This document shows positions 1 to 8,706 of a stretch of DNA of 64,000 nucleotides, in pieces. The stretch lies in contig JAFXCP010000005.1 in NCBI GenBank assembly GCA_017521405.1, positions 84,009 to 148,008 on the forward strand, written 5' to 3'. The first letter of the stretch is position 1. Each line of letters opens with the position of its first letter. This stretch comes from Akkermansia sp. GTDB lineage: Bacteria > Verrucomicrobiota > Verrucomicrobiia > Verrucomicrobiales > Akkermansiaceae. The position numbers were made by a program, and so were the translations under genes. The notes beneath the pieces were generated by a model. That model was not told where the DNA came from, did not search any database, and worked only from the letters and a program-made list of their open reading frames with translations.

Positions 1-1767
1 CGCTGTGTCGGTGATGAGTTTGAGGTACTCTGCACATTCCTTTTGGAAAGCATTGAGATTCTTCGCTTCAAAGGCTGCTTTACACTTGGGTAACTGTTCT
101 CGTGCCTGATCCGCTAAAATCTGACGGCAAAGATCTGCCATATCGTAGCGGAAGGTTTCTAACCGGGAGAGTTTATGTTTCTTGCCTGCGCTTAGCATCA
201 GCTTAGCAGCCTGACGCACCTTGTCCGTGCTGTAATAAGGATTCGGATTTGCCCATGTAGATGCCTTGCGGGCATCTAAAGAGGGGCGGGCACAAAGAAT
301 GCTCTCTAGGCAGCCTTCGCGCAAGCCTTTCGGAGAGTAGACGGATTCTGCCAGCAAGTGGAAAGCGCTCTGAAGTTCTTGGGAATCCACCCCATAGCGA
401 GCAAGTGTATATTTGCGGATGAATTCCGACCGATCGATGACATCTCGGTTGCTGATACGTTCTGCTAACAAGGCATAGTAGAAGGGATTTGTTTCCAGCC
501 CTTCCGAAATGAGCCCGATACCACTGGCTCCGCCTGCATTGCCAGCCATTTTTTCCAGCAAACCGGCACCGCCGTACAAACCGTGATTGCCGCCAAAGTT
601 CAGAAGTTCACACCACACATGCCGGCGTCCTTGGTAGTTGCGGTTAATGTTGTGCCCCTCGCTCATATCTTTATCCAATGCGAGGATAACTGTGTACTCC
701 GGGTCTGTTCCGGAGAGCAGGACCGGGCTGGGGTTGTACCCCCAAGCCTGCAATAACCATATGGACTTGGGAGATGCCTGATGCATGGCTTTTTGTACGG
801 CTTGTGCAGCCTCCTTAAGAGGAGTGTTCCCGGCGTGCCCGCCTTCATGGAAAAGGTCTCCACCGTATACTTTGGCTTTTCCACCGTACACACGATGCAA
901 ATGTTTGTACCACAGGGCTGCCAGTTTCGGAAAATCCGGTGCAGTGGGTTGCAAAACGGCAGGGCGTTTATAGTGGCCACACCACTTTCCTTGCCCCAGA
1001 ATAGTGCCGGAAACGGAGGTCTGGTCGAAATCATGTGGCAAAAAGCCCACGTAACCTTGCAACACCGGCTCCATACCAAGTTGGCGCATGCGCTTAACAA
1101 TAAACGCACCCAGCTCTGCTTCCTGCTGTATAATATCCGGATGCACAGGGCCACCCTCGCCCTCCAAATTCCCCATGTGCCACCATGCACTGTATGCAGG
1201 GTTTGCTATGTAGGCTTTAATTTTATCCTCCGGGTATCCCAAATCTTTCAGGAAGCGTTGCCAGACGGTTTCCAAGCCGGCAGTGACAAGGATATAGCGG
1301 TAGCCGTCCAGCGCAAGGCGGTCCAGCTCCTTTGTCCAGCGTTTCTTATCCCAATGTACACCGGTGTAGCTGAGTGTGCAGTAATTATAGGCATAGTTAA
1401 ATGGTAAAGCCGCAGGAACATGTATGGTTTCCTTGGGAATTACCAAGCGGGCAGCACTGTTGTTATTTCCATTCCAGGAAATATGCACCATGGCTACGTT
1501 TCTCAGGTAGTATCCATATGCTCGGAGGCATTCGGACATATCGCTCCCCTGAATAAGGATGCCTTCGCCTTGGGCTTGAATAGTAGGATTACTAAGTTTC
1601 TTGTGAATGGAGAAATTAACTTTCCCGGCAAACTCCGGGGTTACACGCTTGACGAGGCGTAATGCCGGTTTGATGTTTTCGGAAGGGGCTGCTGCATACA
1701 CTGGCGCCACCAATGCCGCAAGGGCACCGGTGGCGGCCAGAAATGCAGGAATGGAGGGATTCTGCAT
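1..1767 (-). CDS. Alpha-N-acetylglucosaminidase (GH89, NAGLU family), secreted; 3' end cut by window edge
   Basis: Removes terminal alpha-linked GlcNAc, as found on gastric-type mucin O-glycans and heparan sulfate. Translation from the ATG at 1767 runs 589 codons to the window edge without a stop. It opens with a signal peptide (MQNPSIPAFLAATGALAALV, then APVYA-A). The family core is recognisable: LPFNYAYNYCTLSYTGVHWD near residue 130, then YANPAYSAWWHMGNLEG-type sequence and LGMEPVLQGYVGFLPHDF, followed by IWLLQAWGYNP and WCELLNFGGNHGLYGG. GH89 enzymes use two glutamates; I did not assign them. The start lies 19 bp after gspG, so the gene is probably the last of the secretion operon and may be a cargo of that system. 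The family is clear; the substrate is inferred. Confidence 0.93.
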   Translation of the reverse strand, partial: MQNPSIPAFLAATGALAALVAPVYAAAPSENIKPALRLVKRVTPEFAGKVNFSIHKKLSNPTIQAQGEGILIQGSDMSECLRAYGYYLRNVAMVHISWNGNNNSAARLVIPKETIHVPAALPFNYAYNYCTLSYTGVHWDKKRWTKELDRLALDGYRYILVTAGLETVWQRFLKDLGYPEDKIKAYIANPAYSAWWHMGNLEGEGGPVHPDIIQQEAELGAFIVKRMRQLGMEPVLQGYVGFLPHDFDQTSVSGTILGQGKWCGHYKRPAVLQPTAPDFPKLAALWYKHLHRVYGGKAKVYGGDLFHEGGHAGNTPLKEAAQAVQKAMHQASPKSIWLLQAWGYNPSPVLLSGTDPEYTVILALDKDMSEGHNINRNYQGRRHVWCELLNFGGNHGLYGGAGLLEKMAGNAGGASGIGLISEGLETNPFYYALLAERISNRDVIDRSEFIRKYTLARYGVDSQELQSAFHLLAESVYSPKGLREGCLESILCARPSLDARKASTWANPNPYYSTDKVRQAAKLMLSAGKKHKLSRLETFRYDMADLCRQILADQAREQLPKCKAAFEAKNLNAFQKECAEYLKLITDTA

Positions 1768-1786
1768 TATGATGTGTAGTTTGGGT

Positions 1787-2428
1787 TTACCAGTTACGGA
1801 TGTTCGTAATGTTGTCCTCGTTCTCTCCGTCATTGGTTTTGCCATCGCCTAAACCATCCGGTCCCAGAGAGAATACATCGAAGTCAGGATTCATCCCCGG
1901 TCCTTCCTTGCCGTTTTCATCCATGGCTTCATAGCCAAGGCGGTAGCGGTAGGGATTTCCCCAGGGGTCGAGGATGAGGAAGAATTTTCCGGCTTTTCGC
2001 TTACCATCGATGTTGGCAGTAATTTTGGCGCGCACTACGGGGATACCTTCTTGCTGCTCGGGCTCTTTCGTGTTTTTAATCACGTTGAGGGAAGGGCAGT
2101 AAGGCATCCGCGCCACACCATTATCTACATCCGGTTCCCCATCGTTGTTATAATCACAGAAGAGCGCACTGTACAGGATATGAGAGCTGTATTCATCGCC
2201 TCGGGCAAAGGGGAGAATGCCTCCATTATCGGTGCGGTATTCGTTCATGGAAGCCTCCAGCAGTTGCAATTCGCTATTGGCTTGGTTTACCATGGATTTG
2301 TTCTTCACATAGGCGTTCGCCTCCCACATGCCGGCTGCGAGAAGTGCCAGCACGGACACTGCGATAAGCACCTCCACGAGGGTGAAACCTTTACGATATA
2401 CCTTGGGTTGGAATTTCATACGCTGCAC
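1787..2428 (-). CDS. gspG: Type II secretion system major pseudopilin GspG-like
   Basis: Pseudopilin subunit of a type II secretion (or related type IV pilus-like) fibre, 213 residues. The N-terminus has a short basic leader and a class III prepilin signal: KGFTLVEVLIAVSVLALLAA, with cleavage expected after the Gly and Glu at mature position 5. The C-terminal half has the GspG hallmarks DPWGNPYRYRLG and FDVFSLGPDGLGD, the second being the calcium-binding region of major pseudopilins. A longer insert than usual (about residues 60-125) separates helix from beta domain. An internal ATG three codons downstream is an alternative start. It follows gspF by 9 bp. No prepilin peptidase is in the window. 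Confidence 0.93.
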   Translation of the reverse strand: MQRMKFQPKVYRKGFTLVEVLIAVSVLALLAAGMWEANAYVKNKSMVNQANSELQLLEASMNEYRTDNGGILPFARGDEYSSHILYSALFCDYNNDGEPDVDNGVARMPYCPSLNVIKNTKEPEQQEGIPVVRAKITANIDGKRKAGKFFLILDPWGNPYRYRLGYEAMDENGKEGPGMNPDFDVFSLGPDGLGDGKTNDGENEDNITNIRNW

Positions 2429-2437
2429 CTCCGCTGT

Positions 2438-3718
2438 TTAGACGTTCTTGATAATTTCCATCATGGGCATGAACATGGCCAACACGATGCTACCCACTAC
2501 CACCGCAAGGAATACAATCATAAGCGGTTCCAACATGGCGGTAAGGGCGGTTACGGAGTTGTCCACTTCTTCATCATACACCTCGGCTACTTTCATGAGC
2601 ATGTCCGGGAGCTGACCTGTTTCTTCACCCACGTCCACCATGGAAATCATCATCGGCGGGAATACGGGGCAGGTGCTCATCGGGGAGACGATGGACTCAC
2701 CTTCACGAACGGAGTCGTGAATTTTGGTGACGGCATCGGATACAATAACATTGCCCGCTGTGTCTCGGGTAATCAGCAGAGCTTGAAGAATCGGCACGCC
2801 GGAGGATACAAGTGTGCCAAAGGTGCGGGAGAAACGAGCTACGGCACTCACCTTCGTCAGCTGCCCAATCTTGGGGACCTTAAGAATCATGGCATCCACG
2901 GCTCGGCCACCCTTGGGGGTTTTCTTCCAGAAAGAAATGCCTGTTATAGCAGCACCAATGAGAGCAAGTACCAATACGGCATTCGGCACCATCGGGATGA
3001 GACTGTCGGCCATGCAGTTATCGGAGAAGTTGAACACGAACTGGGAAAGCCCGGGCAGTTCCATGTTTTGGCCTTCGAACATTTCCTTGAACTTAGGCAC
3101 GATAACGAGCATAAGGAATACCAGAATGCCTACTGCAATGACCAAGATGATGGTGGGATACACCATGGCGGAGACAATTTTACTACGGAGTCGATTGGCC
3201 TTTTCTTCATATTCTGCCAAGCGCTTGAGTACCACTTCCAGTACACCGCCAATCTCACCGGCTTTCACCATGTTCACAAAGAGTTTGTTGAACATTTTCG
3301 GGTATGCAGAGAGTGCTTCGGAGAAGGTGGAGCCGCCTTGCACGGATTCTCCCAACGCCACAATTGTGGCACGCAGGTTGGGATTGGGTTCCTGCTTGCT
3401 AAGTACGTTGAGACTCTGAAGAAGAGGGAGCCCCGCGTCAATCAGCGTGGCAAGCTGGCGGGTAAACACCATCATCTCCTTCTGCTTTACAGCACCACCG
3501 GCTTTACCCTTGCTTTCTTTCTTCTTGCTGCCTTTGCCTTCTTTTTTGGATTTCTGCTTGGTGGCTGCGGGGGCAGCTTTATCGCTTTCGACACATTCGC
3601 GCACCAAAAGTCCTTGGGCACGCACCATTTCCATGGCTGCAATTTTGTTATCTGCCGTCACGAAGCCGGTCTTTTCAGCACCATTCTGATCCAGTGCAGT
3701 GTATTTAAAGTTTGGCAT
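2438..3718 (-). CDS. gspF: Type II secretion / type IV pilus inner-membrane platform protein GspF/PilC
   Basis: Polytopic platform protein that couples the ATPase to pseudopilus assembly, 426 residues. An N-terminal extension contains a Lys-rich low-complexity stretch (about residues 50-75). Two T2SSF domains follow, each with the FTRQLATLIDAGLPLLQSL / FSRTFGTLVSSGVPILQAL motif (near residues 85 and 295). The hydrophobic segments (TIILVIAVGILVFLMLVIV; LMIVFLAVVVGSIVLAMFMP) lie where the family has its three transmembrane helices. It is located between the ATPase gene (73 bp upstream) and gspG (9 bp downstream), the usual E-F-G order. Confidence 0.95.
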   Translation of the reverse strand: MPNFKYTALDQNGAEKTGFVTADNKIAAMEMVRAQGLLVRECVESDKAAPAATKQKSKKEGKGSKKKESKGKAGGAVKQKEMMVFTRQLATLIDAGLPLLQSLNVLSKQEPNPNLRATIVALGESVQGGSTFSEALSAYPKMFNKLFVNMVKAGEIGGVLEVVLKRLAEYEEKANRLRSKIVSAMVYPTIILVIAVGILVFLMLVIVPKFKEMFEGQNMELPGLSQFVFNFSDNCMADSLIPMVPNAVLVLALIGAAITGISFWKKTPKGGRAVDAMILKVPKIGQLTKVSAVARFSRTFGTLVSSGVPILQALLITRDTAGNVIVSDAVTKIHDSVREGESIVSPMSTCPVFPPMMISMVDVGEETGQLPDMLMKVAEVYDEEVDNSVTALTAMLEPLMIVFLAVVVGSIVLAMFMPMMEIIKNV

Positions 3719-3791
3719 GGTTTGATTGTAAGTTGAGGAAAATTGTGGTTATGTTTAGAAAATACCAGATGTGTGGGATGCCGTCAAGTTA

Positions 3792-5459
3792 TTAGGTGTA
3801 CTTGAGTACTTCTTCGATGGTGGTATTGCCTTCAAAGATGTTTTGGATGCCGTCCTCGCGAAGCGTCGTCATGCCAAGCTCTATGGCTTTCTGCTTCAAA
3901 ACGATGGAAGGTACGTTCTGCGTAATCAGCTCTTTGATGGGGTCGGTAACATTCAGCAACTCATGAATGCCTTTACGACCTTTGTAACCCGTATTGGCGC
4001 ATTTATCGCAGCGCGCTCCGGTAAAGAACTGTTGCCCGCCCAAAAGTGCCGGGTTAATGCCAAGCTGGTTCAACAGTGTGTTGGACGGACGGTAGGGGGT
4101 TTTGCAGTATGGGCAAATTGTACGCACAAGACGCTGCCCCAGCACGCCCAAGAGCGTGGCTGCCAGCAAGAAGGGCTGCACCCCCATATCGATGAAACGA
4201 GTGACGGCTCCTGCGGCATCATTCGTGTGGAGGGTGGAAAGCACAAGGTGACCTGTCAGTGCTGCCTGAATGGCAATTTGCGCTGTATCGGTGTCACGAA
4301 TTTCGCCCACAAGAATGCGGTCCGGGTCCTGACGAAGGAAGGCTCGAAGTACCCGGGGGAATGTGACGCCAATTGCCTCGTTAATGGGTACTTGTACGAT
4401 GCCGTCAATGTCATATTCCACGGGGTCCTCTGCTGTAAGAAGTTTTGAATCCTCGGTGTTCACCTCACGGAGGGCTGCGTACAGCGTGGTGGTTTTGCCG
4501 GAACCCGTGGGACCGGTAACCACAAAGATACCATTAGGCTTGTTAACGGTATCGATGATGTACTCGTGCAGCTGCGGGGAAAGGTTGAGGTTGTCCAGAT
4601 TCAGGCTGACACTGTTGCGATCCAGCACACGCATTACCACGGATTCACCGTACTGGGTGGGCAGGGAGTTAACACGCATATCCACTCCGGCATCACCCAC
4701 TTTCATCACGATTCGTCCATCCTGAGGCACACGGCGCTCGGCAATGTTCATGCCGGCCATCACCTTTACACGAGAGATGACGGAATTAGCCAAATGTACG
4801 GGGGGAGGAGCCATCTCATACAAGGCACCATCTACTCGATAACGGATTTTAAATTCCTTCTCGAAGGGTTCCAAGTGAATATCGGAGGCCTTTTCCTTAA
4901 TGGCTTGAAGGATAACCAAATTTACAAATTTAATCACCGGGGCGGCATTGGCTTCATCTGCTCCGTCCTGACTGCCTACGCTCATGCTGTCCAGCTCGTT
5001 GAGCAGGTCGTTCATGGCGGCTTCAGCACCGCCGTAGCATTCTGTGATGCGGGCTCGCACCTCGTAATCCGCTGCAACGTAGAGGTAAATATCCAAGCCG
5101 GTAGCCACGCGCAAATCGTCCACCGTTTGGGGGTTCAATGGGTCTTCAAGGCAAACGTACAGGCCTTCTCCTTCGCGATATTCGATGGGGAAGGCTCCGT
5201 GCAGGCGTGCTTGGGCGGCAGGGAGGCGGTCCAGCACGTCTTGTGGCGGTGTGAAGTCCACCAGAGAGATATATTGGGCACCCACTTCCGTGGCTATGAC
5301 GTTCCAGAAATCCTCCGGAGCACCGATGATGCCGAAATCCATGAGGGTTTCCCACAATTCTTTACCGCTGTTAGAAATTTCGTCCGTGATGTCTCGAGCC
5401 ACGGAACGATCCAGCATGCCGTTGTTAATGAAAACGTCGAGTGCTACTTCGTTGTTCAT
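3792..5459 (-). CDS. gspE: Type II secretion ATPase GspE/PilB (second of two paralogues)
   Basis: Hexameric AAA+-like secretion ATPase, 555 residues. It has an N-terminal MshEN/GspE-N domain (about 1-150), then a RecA-like core with Walker A GPTGSGKTTTLYAA (near 320), Asp box and Walker B ILVGEIRDTDTAQIAIQAAL and His box GHLVLSTLHTND. The zinc-binding insert has two cysteine pairs, ICPYC and RCDKC. Ends with the usual TLREDGI helix. It follows a paralogous ATPase by 35 bp; the two share order and motifs but differ throughout, so they are old paralogues rather than a recent duplication. Confidence 0.95.
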   Translation of the reverse strand: MNNEVALDVFINNGMLDRSVARDITDEISNSGKELWETLMDFGIIGAPEDFWNVIATEVGAQYISLVDFTPPQDVLDRLPAAQARLHGAFPIEYREGEGLYVCLEDPLNPQTVDDLRVATGLDIYLYVAADYEVRARITECYGGAEAAMNDLLNELDSMSVGSQDGADEANAAPVIKFVNLVILQAIKEKASDIHLEPFEKEFKIRYRVDGALYEMAPPPVHLANSVISRVKVMAGMNIAERRVPQDGRIVMKVGDAGVDMRVNSLPTQYGESVVMRVLDRNSVSLNLDNLNLSPQLHEYIIDTVNKPNGIFVVTGPTGSGKTTTLYAALREVNTEDSKLLTAEDPVEYDIDGIVQVPINEAIGVTFPRVLRAFLRQDPDRILVGEIRDTDTAQIAIQAALTGHLVLSTLHTNDAAGAVTRFIDMGVQPFLLAATLLGVLGQRLVRTICPYCKTPYRPSNTLLNQLGINPALLGGQQFFTGARCDKCANTGYKGRKGIHELLNVTDPIKELITQNVPSIVLKQKAIELGMTTLREDGIQNIFEGNTTIEEVLKYT

Positions 5460-5494
5460 GTTTGTATAAGTCTTTCGTTTGCGGTTGGGGAAAA

Positions 5495-7117
5495 TCAGCT
5501 GGCATCACCGGTGGTTACACGGATAACTTCATCCGCAGAGGTGAGACCTGCAAGAACCTTACGGATGCCGTCCTCGCGCAGGGTGCGCATACCGAGTTCC
5601 CGCGCTTTCTTGCGAAGTTGTGCAGAGGTGAGGTTGGAGTTGATAAGGCCACGCACATCGTCCGATACTTCAAAAATCTCGAAAATGCCCATACGACCTT
5701 TCATTCCTTTGCCGCGGCACTTATCGCACCCTCCAATGCGAGGAATCTTCACAGGGCGGGAAATATCAATACCCAAAGTGGAGGCTTGTTTAGGTGTCAG
5801 TTGTCCATCCTGCTTGCAGCTGCACAGGCAGCGGCACAGGCGCTGTGCCATGATGGCACGAACCGCGGAAGCAATCAGGAAACGATCCACTCCCATATCC
5901 GCCAGACGTGCTACGGAGGAGGGTGCATCGTTGGTGTGCAGGGTGGAAAGTACGAGGTGACCAGTCATGGCGGCTTGGATGGCGATACTTGCAGTCTCGC
6001 CATCACGAATTTCACCAATCATGATAATGTTTGGTGCCTGACGGAGCATGGCGCGCAAAGCTGCTGCGAATGTCATGCCGATTTCCGTGCGAATCATCAC
6101 CTGATTGATGCCGGACATTTCGTATTCCACCGGGTCTTCTGCCGTGATGATTTTCTTGTCGGGGCGGTTCAGGTGGTTCAGGCAGGCATATAGCGTAGTG
6201 GTTTTACCGGAACCAGTAGGTCCGGTAACGAGAATGACACCATCGGGCAGAGTGACGAGACGATCAAACGTCGCTTCGTCGTCCGAAAGGAAGCCCAGCT
6301 GCGGCAGCCCCAAAGCAAGTGCGGATTTATCCAGAATACGCATCACCACAGATTCGCCGTGATTGGTCGGAACGGTGCTGACACGGAGGTCAATGTGGGA
6401 GCCGTCCCGCAGATCCATTTCGATACGACCATCCTGAGGTACGCGTTTTTCTGCAATACTCATGGAGGAGCTCATCACCTTGAGGCGTGCCACAATAGGA
6501 CCGAGCAGTTTCTTCGGGTGGTTAGCAACCTCAATGAGGCGGCCGTCCACGCGGAAACGCAGGCGAACGCGGTCCTCCATAGGTTCGATGTGGATATCGG
6601 AGGCGCGCATGTTATGGGCATCGTTGAACATGCCATCCACCAGCTCAATGATGGGACCCTCGGTGTCTCCTTTAGCAAATTGCTTCTTCTCGGGGTAATA
6701 CTTATCGAGGGCCTTGGTCAGACCCTGCTCGGAGGTGATGAAGAAGCTCACATCCCGCCCCAGAAACTGGGACAAGCTGTCCATCATTTCCATATCGAAG
6801 GGGTCTACAATGGCTACTTGCAGGGAGAAGCCATCGTCTCCGATGGGAATAAATTTGACGCGGCGGGCAAGCTCTCCGTTAACGGTAGCAAGGATGGAGG
6901 GGTCCACCTCAAAGGCACTCAAATCCACGTACTCCAAGCCGGAGTTTACAGCGGCCACCTGTGCAATATATTCGCCGGAAAGGTAATTGTTGTCGATAAG
7001 GTAAGAGATGGTGCTATCCAAGGGACCAATTTGCATGCTGACATCGTCCAGCGTGCCTTGGTCGATTGCGCCTGATTCTACCAGTAACTGCAGAAGAAAA
7101 TTTTCGTTCGAGTACAC
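5495..7117 (-). CDS. Type II secretion / type IV pilus assembly ATPase GspE/PilB (first of two paralogues), GTG start
   Basis: Secretion/pilus extension ATPase, 540 residues. N-terminal MshEN-like domain (about 1-140), then Walker A GPTGSGKTTTLYAC (near 305), Walker B IIMIGEIRDGETASIAIQAAM and His box GHLVLSTLHTND. The cysteine pairs of the zinc insert are kept (CRCLCSC and CDKC). The initiator is GTG (complement of 7115-7117); I see no in-frame ATG upstream and no Shine-Dalgarno sequence. It is the first gene of the operon, about 54 nt downstream of a good promoter. Which of the two ATPases serves secretion and which serves a pilus cannot be told from sequence. Confidence 0.93.
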   Translation of the reverse strand: MYSNENFLLQLLVESGAIDQGTLDDVSMQIGPLDSTISYLIDNNYLSGEYIAQVAAVNSGLEYVDLSAFEVDPSILATVNGELARRVKFIPIGDDGFSLQVAIVDPFDMEMMDSLSQFLGRDVSFFITSEQGLTKALDKYYPEKKQFAKGDTEGPIIELVDGMFNDAHNMRASDIHIEPMEDRVRLRFRVDGRLIEVANHPKKLLGPIVARLKVMSSSMSIAEKRVPQDGRIEMDLRDGSHIDLRVSTVPTNHGESVVMRILDKSALALGLPQLGFLSDDEATFDRLVTLPDGVILVTGPTGSGKTTTLYACLNHLNRPDKKIITAEDPVEYEMSGINQVMIRTEIGMTFAAALRAMLRQAPNIIMIGEIRDGETASIAIQAAMTGHLVLSTLHTNDAPSSVARLADMGVDRFLIASAVRAIMAQRLCRCLCSCKQDGQLTPKQASTLGIDISRPVKIPRIGGCDKCRGKGMKGRMGIFEIFEVSDDVRGLINSNLTSAQLRKKARELGMRTLREDGIRKVLAGLTSADEVIRVTTGDAS

Positions 7118-7177
7118 GGAAGTAATGGATTGGGGTGGATATGAAAGAGGCGGAGAGAGAGTTTTCGCCCTTCGTGT

Positions 7178-7206
7178 AGTCTACACCAATCGTTCCGCCT
7201 CGTCAA
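7178..7206 (-). promoter_or_regulatory. Sigma70-type promoter of the secretion operon
   Basis: On the minus strand TTGACG (7206-7201), a 17-bp spacer and TAGACT (7183-7178). The expected start near 7171 leaves a leader of about 54 nt before the GTG at 7117. Confidence 0.7.
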
Positions 7207-7256
7207 TCTTCCTGTTCAAAAAACGGATAATTTTTTAAGAAAAGTGTACTTTCTTC

Positions 7257-7286
7257 TTGCTGAAGGGTGGTGTGGCATGCTATAAG
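7257..7286 (+). promoter_or_regulatory. Probable promoter of the 7311 gene
   Basis: TTGCTG (7257-7262), 18-bp spacer, TATAAG (7281-7286). The predicted start is near 7293, giving a leader of about 18 nt. The 193-bp gap 7118-7310 holds this promoter and the divergent secretion-operon promoter and nothing else that I can see. Confidence 0.5.
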
Positions 7287-7310
7287 GACGAGAAATTCAG
7301 TCTAACAATC

Positions 7311-7760
7311 ATGAAAAAAAGCATTTTCACCATGCTGGTTGTGTTTTGTTGTGCCGCTGCGGCATCTCCCGATGCGCAGATTTTGCTGCAATACCCCGAA
7401 CAGGAGACTGAGGAAATTCTTCAGGAAAAAGAGGAATTAGGGCAAGAGGTGCAGCAAATAATAGCGGATTTGCAAGCGCAGCTCCGGCGGCTGCATTACC
7501 TCTTAAGCCAAATAACAAGTGAAGAAACGGCAGCCGCTTACACTAAGGAGGTTCAGGGCGCATTGCAAGGGCTTCGCGGTGTGGATTTGAGTATTTTTGA
7601 AAATGAGGATGAGGAAAGGATCGCGAGTGAATTTTCAACGGCTTTTACCTTATTGGAAGAGGAAGGTACGCGCTTGATGGAAAATGATTATTACGGGAAT
7701 CAAGTGTTAAAAACCTTACTTGAGGAGGGGGACTCTCCGATATACACCATTGGGCATTAA
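7311..7760 (+). CDS. Small secreted protein of unknown function
   Basis: 149 residues. MKKSIFTMLVVFCCAAAASP is a signal peptide with cleavage likely after the Ala run. The mature part is acidic and mostly helical, with a heptad-like stretch (about residues 35-70, EEILQEKEELGQEVQQIIAD) that may form a coiled coil. No family recognised. The ATG at 7311 is preferred over an in-frame codon 18 positions earlier because it places the signal peptide at the very N-terminus. It is followed by another small unknown gene 10 bp on. Confidence 0.7.
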   Translation: MKKSIFTMLVVFCCAAAASPDAQILLQYPEQETEEILQEKEELGQEVQQIIADLQAQLRRLHYLLSQITSEETAAAYTKEVQGALQGLRGVDLSIFENEDEERIASEFSTAFTLLEEEGTRLMENDYYGNQVLKTLLEEGDSPIYTIGH

Positions 7761-7770
7761 ACAAGGAAAG

Positions 7771-8079
7771 ATGGAAGAGGAAATTTCTGTTTCATTGGCG
7801 GAGTTGCAAAAGCGCACAGCGGATGCTTGCGTGAATTATCTGCTGTCGCACCAGGGAGTAACCGGGGGCCCCGGGTTCACTCGCAGTACGGCTTGGCGTA
7901 TCCTGCGCGGCTGTGAAGATTCGCAAGGAGAAGCTTACAGCATTGCCCGGCAGGTACTGGGTGGAAGGGTTGTAAACGAACAATTTTGCGAAGTGGATGG
8001 TCGGCGGTATAATGTACTTGCTGTTCAAATGCCGACTGTTGGAACCGTTCAGCTCTGGATAGATACAACGGCGTGTTGA
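7771..8079 (+). CDS. Small protein of unknown function
   Basis: 102 residues, cytoplasmic by appearance (no signal or membrane segment). The ATG at 7771 is chosen because an AAGGAAAG purine run directly precedes it; a longer frame reaches back to 7720 but overlaps the previous gene. Predominantly mixed alpha/beta: LAELQKRTADACVNYLLSHQ is helical and the end is strand-rich. No recognised domain. Probably cotranscribed with the secreted protein gene 10 bp upstream. Confidence 0.6.
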   Translation: MEEEISVSLAELQKRTADACVNYLLSHQGVTGGPGFTRSTAWRILRGCEDSQGEAYSIARQVLGGRVVNEQFCEVDGRRYNVLAVQMPTVGTVQLWIDTTAC

Positions 8080-8105
8080 ATACGGCGTGGTGACACATTC
8101 CAAGA

Positions 8106-8134
8106 TTGCTCCGGGTCGCGTTTTTTGCTAGGCT
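8106..8134 (+). promoter_or_regulatory. Promoter of the ylbF-like gene, near-leaderless
   Basis: TTGCTC (8106-8111), 17-bp spacer, TAGGCT (8129-8134). Initiation would fall near 8141, about 3 nt before the ATG at 8144. Confidence 0.6.
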
Positions 8135-8143
8135 CTTTGCGTT

Positions 8144-8686
8144 ATGGCTCACACGTCACTCACACCTGAACTTGTTTCCCACGCGATTGCTCTGGCGGCA
8201 GAGTTTGCTAAAAGCCAGAAGGTAATTGCCGCTAAAGCTCGCATCGGCCTTTTTTACCAGAATGCAGAAGCCACAGACCTCTTCCGCAAGGTAAGCGAAT
8301 ATGGGGAGGAATTACGCAACAAGCATATGGCAGGTATGCCTCCGGCGGAGGAGGAATTAAGCAAGTTCGACCAGCTTCGCGCGGCGGTGGTGGAGAATGA
8401 GTTGTGCAAAGGTTTCCTGGAGAGTCGCCAGATTTTGGACGATATGCTTTCAGTGGTTAATCAGTACCTGTGCTTGGCAATTGAAAAAGGCACGGCTCCT
8501 ACGGATGAGGAAGTGGCAGAAAGCATGAACCAACAAATGAGCGCATGCTCCTGCGGGGGCGGCTGCCACGGCGATTGCGGCGATTGCAGCAACGATTCCT
8601 GCGAAAAGCACGAGTGCAAGTGCGGTAAGAGCGAGGATGAATGCTGTGGCGGGGGAGACCACGCCTGCCAATGTGGTAAGCATTAA
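8144..8686 (+). CDS. YlbF/YmcA family protein with cysteine-rich C-terminal tail
   Basis: 180 residues. Residues 1-125 match the all-helical YlbF/YmcA (Com_YlbF) fold: an ALAAEFAKSQ helix, the family-like FRKVSEYGEELRNKHMAG and LESRQILDDMLSVVNQYLC. In Bacillus YlbF, YmcA and YaaT form a complex that influences RNase Y and carries Fe-S clusters. Residues 130-180 form a Gly/Asp/Glu/His-rich tail with 12 cysteines (CSCGGGC, CGDC, CKCG, ECCGGG, CQCGKH) that looks able to bind metal. The tail is unlike the rest of the protein and is the unusual feature here. No YaaT partner is nearby. Downstream is the EptA-like gene, 20 bp on. Confidence 0.82.
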   Translation: MAHTSLTPELVSHAIALAAEFAKSQKVIAAKARIGLFYQNAEATDLFRKVSEYGEELRNKHMAGMPPAEEELSKFDQLRAAVVENELCKGFLESRQILDDMLSVVNQYLCLAIEKGTAPTDEEVAESMNQQMSACSCGGGCHGDCGDCSNDSCEKHECKCGKSEDECCGGGDHACQCGKH

Positions 8687-8706
8687 CCCCTATTTGACAC
8701 CCGCCC

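Noticed and set aside
781-1407. Plus-strand frame of 208 codons and minus-strand frame at 663-1190
   Set aside because: Both lie within the GH89 gene in other frames; the GH89 frame is continuous from 1767 to the window edge and carries family motifs.
2051-3736. Long plus-strand open frame (561 codons) opposite gspF and gspG
   Set aside because: Translation is His/Gly/Tyr-rich with no domain logic and is antisense to two clear secretion genes; it reflects codon bias on the other strand.
4566-5960. Plus-strand open frame of 464 codons opposite the two secretion ATPases
   Set aside because: Antisense shadow spanning parts of two well-supported genes.
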